Assembly: GCA_947853245.1 (NCBI GenBank)
Contig: CANTWP010000088.1
Location: forward strand, 1-19,736
DNA: 19,736 nucleotides
DNA from: an uncultured Bacilli bacterium
GTDB lineage: Bacteria; Bacillota_I; Bacilli_A; RF39; UBA660
Reading direction: 5' to 3'
In this document: piece by piece, positions 15,381-19,736 of the stretch
How the letters are laid out: every line of letters starts with the position of its first letter
How positions within the stretch are numbered: position 1 is the first letter of the stretch
Translations under genes and position numbers: made by a program
The notes under the pieces: generated by a model
What the model was told of the DNA's origin: nothing
The model's database searches: none
Seen by the model: the letters and a program-made list of their open reading frames with translations, nothing else

Positions 15381-15394
15381 ATTAATGATATAAT
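15365..15394 (+). promoter_or_regulatory. Sigma-A promoter of tagO, overlapping the mbl terminator
   Basis: TTTACT at 15365-15370 and TATAAT at 15389-15394 have an 18-base spacer and an extended TGA before the -10. Transcription would start about 10 bases before the GTG start codon at 15411, leaving AGGTGA at 15400-15405 at the very 5' end of the mRNA. Confidence 0.65.
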
Positions 15395-15410
15395 AGACTA
15401 GGTGATTTAA

Positions 15411-16475
15411 GTGAATCAGGATTTGATAGTAAAAATACTGATAATGGTATTTTCGATATTTTTGTTTGTCGCATTTATTGTGCCTTTTATAAAAAAAATA
15501 GCTAACCATATTGGTGCTTTAGATATTCCAAATGAAAGAAAGGTTCATACACATCCAATGCCTCGTCTTGGCGGCCTTGCAATATATTTTGGATTTTTAC
15601 TTGGATATATGTTATTTGGTGAACATAGTTTAATTATGAATGCTATTTTAATAGGTAGTTTTATAATAGTATTGACTGGTGTTGTTGATGATATAAAGCC
15701 TCTTAAAGCTTCAACAAAATTAATAGGCCAACTTGCTGCTGCCTTAGTAGTAGTATTTTATGGCAATATTTTACTTAAAAATATTAGTGCATTTGGTTTT
15801 TATATTGATTTTAGTTGGTTGTCTTATCCACTTACTATTTTCTTTATATTAGGATGTATAAATTGTATGAATTTAATTGATGGTTTAGACGGCTTAGCTG
15901 GTGGAATAAGCGCTATATATTTCTTAACTATCGGAATAATTTCTACTATGATGGGGTCTACGGGATTAGATTTTGTTCTGTCTTTTGTTATGTTTGGTGC
16001 AACTTTAGGATTCTTAGTACATAATTTTTATCCAGCTAGTATATTTATGGGTGATAGCGGTTCTATGTTTTTAGGATTTATTATATCTGTGATCGCTTTA
16101 TTAGGATTTAAAAATGTTACTATGACATCACTTATTATTCCATTATTTGTATTAGCAATACCTATATTGGATACAATATTTGCAATTATTAGAAGATTTT
16201 TAAAAGGACAAAGCATTGCTAAACCAGATAAATTTCATATTCATCATCAATTTTTAAATAGAAATTTTTCTCAAAGAGCAACAGTTTTAATTATTTATGT
16301 AGTTGATTTATTGTTTGCCTTTGCTTCAATTGTTTATGTATTAAAAGACCCATTATTAGGTTATATTATATATGGCATCTTACTTGTTCTAGTCGTTGCT
16401 TTTGTTGCAAAGACAAATGTTGTAGTGGATCATGAAGATATTAAAAAGAAGTTATTAAAGATAAAGAAAAAATAG
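15411..16475 (+). CDS. tagO: Undecaprenyl-phosphate GlcNAc-1-phosphate transferase (TagO/WecA, MraY family)
   Basis: TagO moves GlcNAc-1-phosphate from UDP-GlcNAc to undecaprenyl phosphate, the first step of wall teichoic acid or another secondary polymer. The 354-residue protein has about 10-11 membrane helices and the cytoplasmic family motifs: PRLGGLAIY, VVDDIKPL (catalytic Asp pair), NLIDGLDGLAGG, FMGDSGSMFLGF, and the HIHHQFL histidine motif typical of WecA/TagO rather than MraY. The start is GTG with AGGTGA 5 bases upstream. The gene has its own promoter. No further teichoic-acid genes are in the window, so the polymer is unknown. Confidence 0.94.
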   Translation: MNQDLIVKILIMVFSIFLFVAFIVPFIKKIANHIGALDIPNERKVHTHPMPRLGGLAIYFGFLLGYMLFGEHSLIMNAILIGSFIIVLTGVVDDIKPLKASTKLIGQLAAALVVVFYGNILLKNISAFGFYIDFSWLSYPLTIFFILGCINCMNLIDGLDGLAGGISAIYFLTIGIISTMMGSTGLDFVLSFVMFGATLGFLVHNFYPASIFMGDSGSMFLGFIISVIALLGFKNVTMTSLIIPLFVLAIPILDTIFAIIRRFLKGQSIAKPDKFHIHHQFLNRNFSQRATVLIIYVVDLLFAFASIVYVLKDPLLGYIIYGILLVLVVAFVAKTNVVVDHEDIKKKLLKIKKK

Positions 16476-16528
16476 CTTTTTTTTGTATATTTATAAAAAT
16501 TTTATTCATAATATCAATGGTGACAAAT

Positions 16529-17260
16529 ATGGAAATGTTATATAAGATAGATTCGATTGGTTTTATAGAAGTTACAGTAAGATGTTTAATTTCTTTGATA
16601 GCACTTTTCCTAGTAACTAAATTGTTAGGTAAAAAACAAGTTTCTCAATTATCATTATTTGATTATGTAATAGGAATATCAATAGGTAATTTTGCAGCGG
16701 AAAGTTCAGTGGGTATAGATACGCCTTTTTTATATGGCTTGCTATCTATTGTGATATTTGGTGGTATTGCATATTTAGTTTCTATAGTTACTATGAAAAG
16801 TATAGTTTTAAGAAGATTTTTTATTGGCGTACCTACTCCTATAATACAAAATGGTAGGATTTTAGAAAAAAATTTAAAAAAAGTTAAGCTAGATATTAAT
16901 GATATGTTAGAAGAATGTCGTAATAATAATTATTTTGATATAAGCGAAATAGAATATGCTTTGCTAGAGGCGAATGGTAAACTTAGTATTTTACCAAAAG
17001 GAGAATATAAAAATCCTGTGATAAAAGATTTAAATTTAAAGCCTCAAAAGCAAGGCTTATGTGCAAATGTAATTATCGATGGAAAAATAATGTTCGAAAA
17101 TTTAAAAAATTGTAAAAAAGATAAAGAGTGGTTATTAAAAGAATTACAAGTAAAAGGATATGCTTTGCAAAATATCTTGCTTGCCACATTGGATATTAGC
17201 GATAAATTAGTTATCTATGAGAGAAATTTAAATAAAAAAATTGTAAATGTTTTAGAGTAA
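16529..17260 (+). CDS. DUF421 (YetF-like) membrane protein
   Basis: The protein has 243 residues with three membrane helices in the N-terminal third (about 8-26, 35-52 and 58-78), then a cytoplasmic pair of small alpha/beta DUF421 modules. Family marks are KLLGKKQVSQLSLFDYVIGISIGN and the EYALLEANGKLSILPK strand. YetF-type proteins are common in spore-formers, often in the spore inner membrane; the molecular role is not settled. The ATG at 16529 follows GGTGA with 5 bases; the ATG at 16517 partly overlaps that site and is less likely. It is the last intact gene; decayed DNA follows. A possible weak promoter (TTGTAT, 18 bases, CATAAT at 16507-16512) precedes it. Confidence 0.88.
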   Translation: MEMLYKIDSIGFIEVTVRCLISLIALFLVTKLLGKKQVSQLSLFDYVIGISIGNFAAESSVGIDTPFLYGLLSIVIFGGIAYLVSIVTMKSIVLRRFFIGVPTPIIQNGRILEKNLKKVKLDINDMLEECRNNNYFDISEIEYALLEANGKLSILPKGEYKNPVIKDLNLKPQKQGLCANVIIDGKIMFENLKNCKKDKEWLLKELQVKGYALQNILLATLDISDKLVIYERNLNKKIVNVLE

Positions 17261-17405
17261 ACAAATTTATATTTTTTGATATATTTTTGAATTTGACATT
17301 TTTAGCAAAAAAACTATTATTTCCTTGTTTATGATAATTTTAAAGTTTTCTAACAGTGTTTACGTTATATTTCAAATTTTTGTGTTTAATATATTTTATA
17401 ACTTA

Positions 17406-18388
17406 CTATTTCATAGTACGTATTAAAATTATTATTATTTGAAGTATTTCTGTCGTTGTATATTTATAATTAAGTTTTTTCTTTAATATCTTATAAATTA
17501 GAAGTGATATAAAGTAAGATATGAAATGGTCTTTAATTCTCTCTTCTCTTTATAAATTCACAGATCTAGCTAAAAAAAACTTTTTATTATTTTAAAATTA
17601 CTCAATTTTCTATTTTCATTTAACAACTTCTAGTAACATTACATGATTCGTTTATTTTTCTTATTCTTTCAATTTGAATGTTTTTGATAGCTCCATTTGA
17701 AACAAAATATTTAAAACTAAGATTAATAATTAAATCTGGTTTTAACGATTTTTTTTCTGCTTGGATAATTTTATAGAAAAAATTATTATTTGCTTTTAAT
17801 TTCTTATCATTTTTAATAGTTGATATATCATATATGTTTTTCTATCAGTCACTATTCTTCAATATGATTTATCAACTATTTGTTTTTTATATATCTTTTA
17901 ATTTTTGTTAGTGATTGCATTATTACAAAATAATGTGTTTTTTAAATATTAAATTTTTTGATTTCATAACATTCGAGGACTGTGTCGATATATAGGATTA
18001 TTTTAGAATTGCTCAATTTAAAATTATTTATGATTTTATATTCTTTAGGAATTAAAGTGGTTAGTTCATTTTTTTAGAGACATATTAAACGAAAGAGGAA
18101 CACCATTACCATCCATAAATAATTCCACACCCCAAATAAGTTAGATCTATGTTCTTTTGATGCACCATATTTTCTTAAATTGTCTTGATTATCTATTTCA
18201 AAGAAATAATTAGCACAATCATAGTAAATAACTTTAGAATTTTTTGTCATAATATTTTTACTATTGTTGAATAATTCTTCTTATATGAAATTCATATTCT
18301 TAAAGAAATCCTTTAAAGATCTATATGCATCGTGTAATTCAAAAGCGGTTTGTCTTATAAAATTCTTATGTTTAATCTCATTTATTAC
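17406..18388 (-). pseudogene. Eroded IS1634-family DDE transposase
   Basis: No long frame remains, but reading three minus-strand frames in order gives a collinear transposase. About 18388-18125 gives RQTAFELHDAYRSL, an in-frame stop, then VIYYDCANYFFEI and LRKYGASKEHRSN. About 18125-18065, shifted, gives FMDGNGVPLSF. About 18065-17960 gives LIPKEYKII and YIDTVLECYEIKKFN. Further fragments are HYFVIMQSLTKIKRYIK, the PDLIINLSFKYFVSNGAIKN segment with an IERIRKI end, and RIKDHFISYFISLLIYKIL plus YTTTEIL. These match, in order, the YYD-TNYYFE, SKEHRPN, D-x-GIPL, TDAGL, VTQS and RI-HF blocks of IS1634-type transposases. At least one stop and several frameshifts are present, and the N-terminal part is missing. 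No terminal inverted repeats were found. The stretches 17261-17405 and 18389-18611 show nothing recognisable. Confidence 0.82.
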
Positions 18389-18611
18389 TCATATCCTATA
18401 TTGATTATACACGTATACTTAAGATATAAATAATAAAAAAATAGATTTTTCAATATCTATACGTTTTTTTCATTAAAAGCTGTCAAATTTGAGTAATTAT
18501 CTCTCTTTTTTTGATAAAATGTTTATTTCTAAGATTATATTTGTTCTAATTAATATACAAAATAGAGATTATGTATAGAAAAATATAGAATTAATAGATG
18601 AGGTAAATAAT

Positions 18612-19736
18612 ATGTTTGTAGGGTATATATGATAGAACAAAATATTACATATATGAAGAAATAGATTGGAATTTGATGGCAATAAATTTTAATAATAATA
18701 TACATAAAGATTTTAATTACAAATATATAATAACTTTATATGAAGATATAGTATCAAATAATTTTTTTAATATTTTTAAGATACAGGAAATTACGAGCAA
18801 ATTTATACATATAAAGATGGATTTAAAACTGATACAAATAAATATTTATTAAGCAAAAAATTATATATATTAGAAGGAATCTTTATTTGAAACAAAATTG
18901 AAATTTGAATTACAAAGTTAGTGAAAAAAGTGAGATGAATTAATGTGAACCAACAATGTGTAAAGATAGTAAATGAGATATATAATGAAATGAAAAAAAA
19001 TATTGATAAGCTCTTTACATAATAATTATATATTTAATAAATCTATGTCTAGAATATTATCTATATTTACTCAAAATAATATTTTAGATAATATAAATTC
19101 AAACAATTTATTAAAAATCCTTTTAAAGATGGTAGAAACACGCGAATTTTTTGATATTTATGATGAATTATATAAAATTGATTCTATGATTAGTAGTTTA
19201 AATGATAGTCAAAAAGGCAATTTTATGAAAAAATAATAAGGTCACAAAATCCACCGATTAAAATATTTCGGGATCATCAAGTTATGTCTAATTGTACTGT
19301 TCATGTTTTAGGAGAATTATTATATGATATTGATTTTTTAAATTGTTTTCCTGAGAACACAACACTTCCCATGGATCTTGTTTGGAATAATTATCTTGCT
19401 AGAAATATAGATCAAATCGATATTTTAAAAATAGTAAATAATAAAGATTTATTTGCTTTTTATAGTAAATGTACATCTCTATTTTGGAAAAATATTAATA
19501 TTAATCTATCAGAAGAGCAAATAAAGCAATTAATAACAGATCATCATTATTGGGCATTAAAATGTACTGATTTAAAATTAAATGAAATTTTCGTTCAAAA
19601 ATTAATTATAGATTCTCCAAAAAATTCACTTACAATTTTAAAAGAAATTCCAGATTCAGTTAAGAACAGTAAAAATGTAGGTTTAGCTTTATTAATTGCT
19701 AAGCGAATAGATTTATTTGGAGATATGAATTTAAAA
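18612..19736 (+). pseudogene. Broken gene of unknown function, running off the window
   Basis: Pieces of protein-like sequence in alternating frames suggest one decayed gene. An ATG at 18612 gives MFVGYI; after a one-base shift near 18625 the frame continues with YDRTKYYIYEEIDW to about 18779. The first frame resumes at 18780 with DTGNYEQIYTYKDGF and stops at 18888. After further damage, VKIVNEIYNEMKKNIDKL is followed, shifted, by an open stretch 19003-19236 (77 codons). A slip in the A-run near 19230 then gives a frame open from 19236 to the window end (IIRSQNPPIKIF, LPMDLVWNNYLARN, KNVGLALLIAKRI). That last frame has an ATG at 19284 and could be a separate live gene, but no good ribosome site precedes it. 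The product is not recognised; it is hydrophilic, Asn-, Ile- and Lys-rich, with no signal peptide. Confidence 0.6.

Noticed and set aside
16466..16486. A-run, TAGC, T-run after tagO as a terminator
   Set aside because: The stem would be only A-T pairs with a 4-base loop; not distinguishable from base composition.
18441..18470. ATAGAT/ATCTAT hairpin followed by T-run in the decayed region
   Set aside because: A 6-bp A-T-only stem separated from the T-run; no gene end is placed to use it.

Overview
The window reads as a strongly A+T-rich, endospore-forming member of the Bacillota. The evidence is the SpoIID, SpoIIQ and SpoIIID genes, an Mbl-type actin, a zinc-type L31, FemAB and TagO-type enzymes, and Bacillus-like Shine-Dalgarno sites (GGAGG, GAGGTGA). 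An Erysipelotrichia- or RF39-like gut lineage is plausible, but that placement is inference; the coding potential and stop codons are normal.

Layout. (1) 1-3157: the 3' part of murA, a terminator, a degenerate SGNH-fold exported protein, and a Mur ligase with an N-terminal membrane domain under its own promoter. (2) 3196-3519: rpmE with a clear promoter and a terminator that works in both directions. (3) 5908-3526 on the minus strand: a PLP racemase of the Alr family translationally coupled to an ATP-grasp ligase resembling D-aspartate ligase. (4) 6013-12341: a six-gene operon, femAB, coiled-coil M23 peptidase, MurJ/SpoVB-type flippase, LysM-G5-M23 peptidase, rpiB and a DUF1146 membrane protein, starting at a good sigma-A promoter and ending at a TTCG-loop terminator. 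(5) 12410-15380: the sporulation and shape block spoIID, spoIIQ, spoIIID, mbl, an arrangement known in Bacillus relatives. (6) 15365-17260: TagO/WecA glycosyl-phosphate transferase and a DUF421 membrane protein. (7) 17261-19736: a decaying region with an eroded IS1634-type transposase on the minus strand and a broken gene of unknown function on the plus strand that runs off the window.

The theme is cell-envelope construction. MurA and the Mur ligase build the cytoplasmic precursor. The racemase, the ATP-grasp ligase and FemAB probably set the composition of the peptide side branch. The flippase could export lipid II. The M23 proteins and SpoIID remodel the wall, Mbl guides elongation, and TagO starts a secondary polymer. 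SpoIID, SpoIIQ and SpoIIID link this to engulfment and the mother-cell programme. The observation most worth testing is the racemase/ATP-grasp pair divergent from femAB, because several normally conserved racemase positions are changed. No tRNA, rRNA or CRISPR array was seen.
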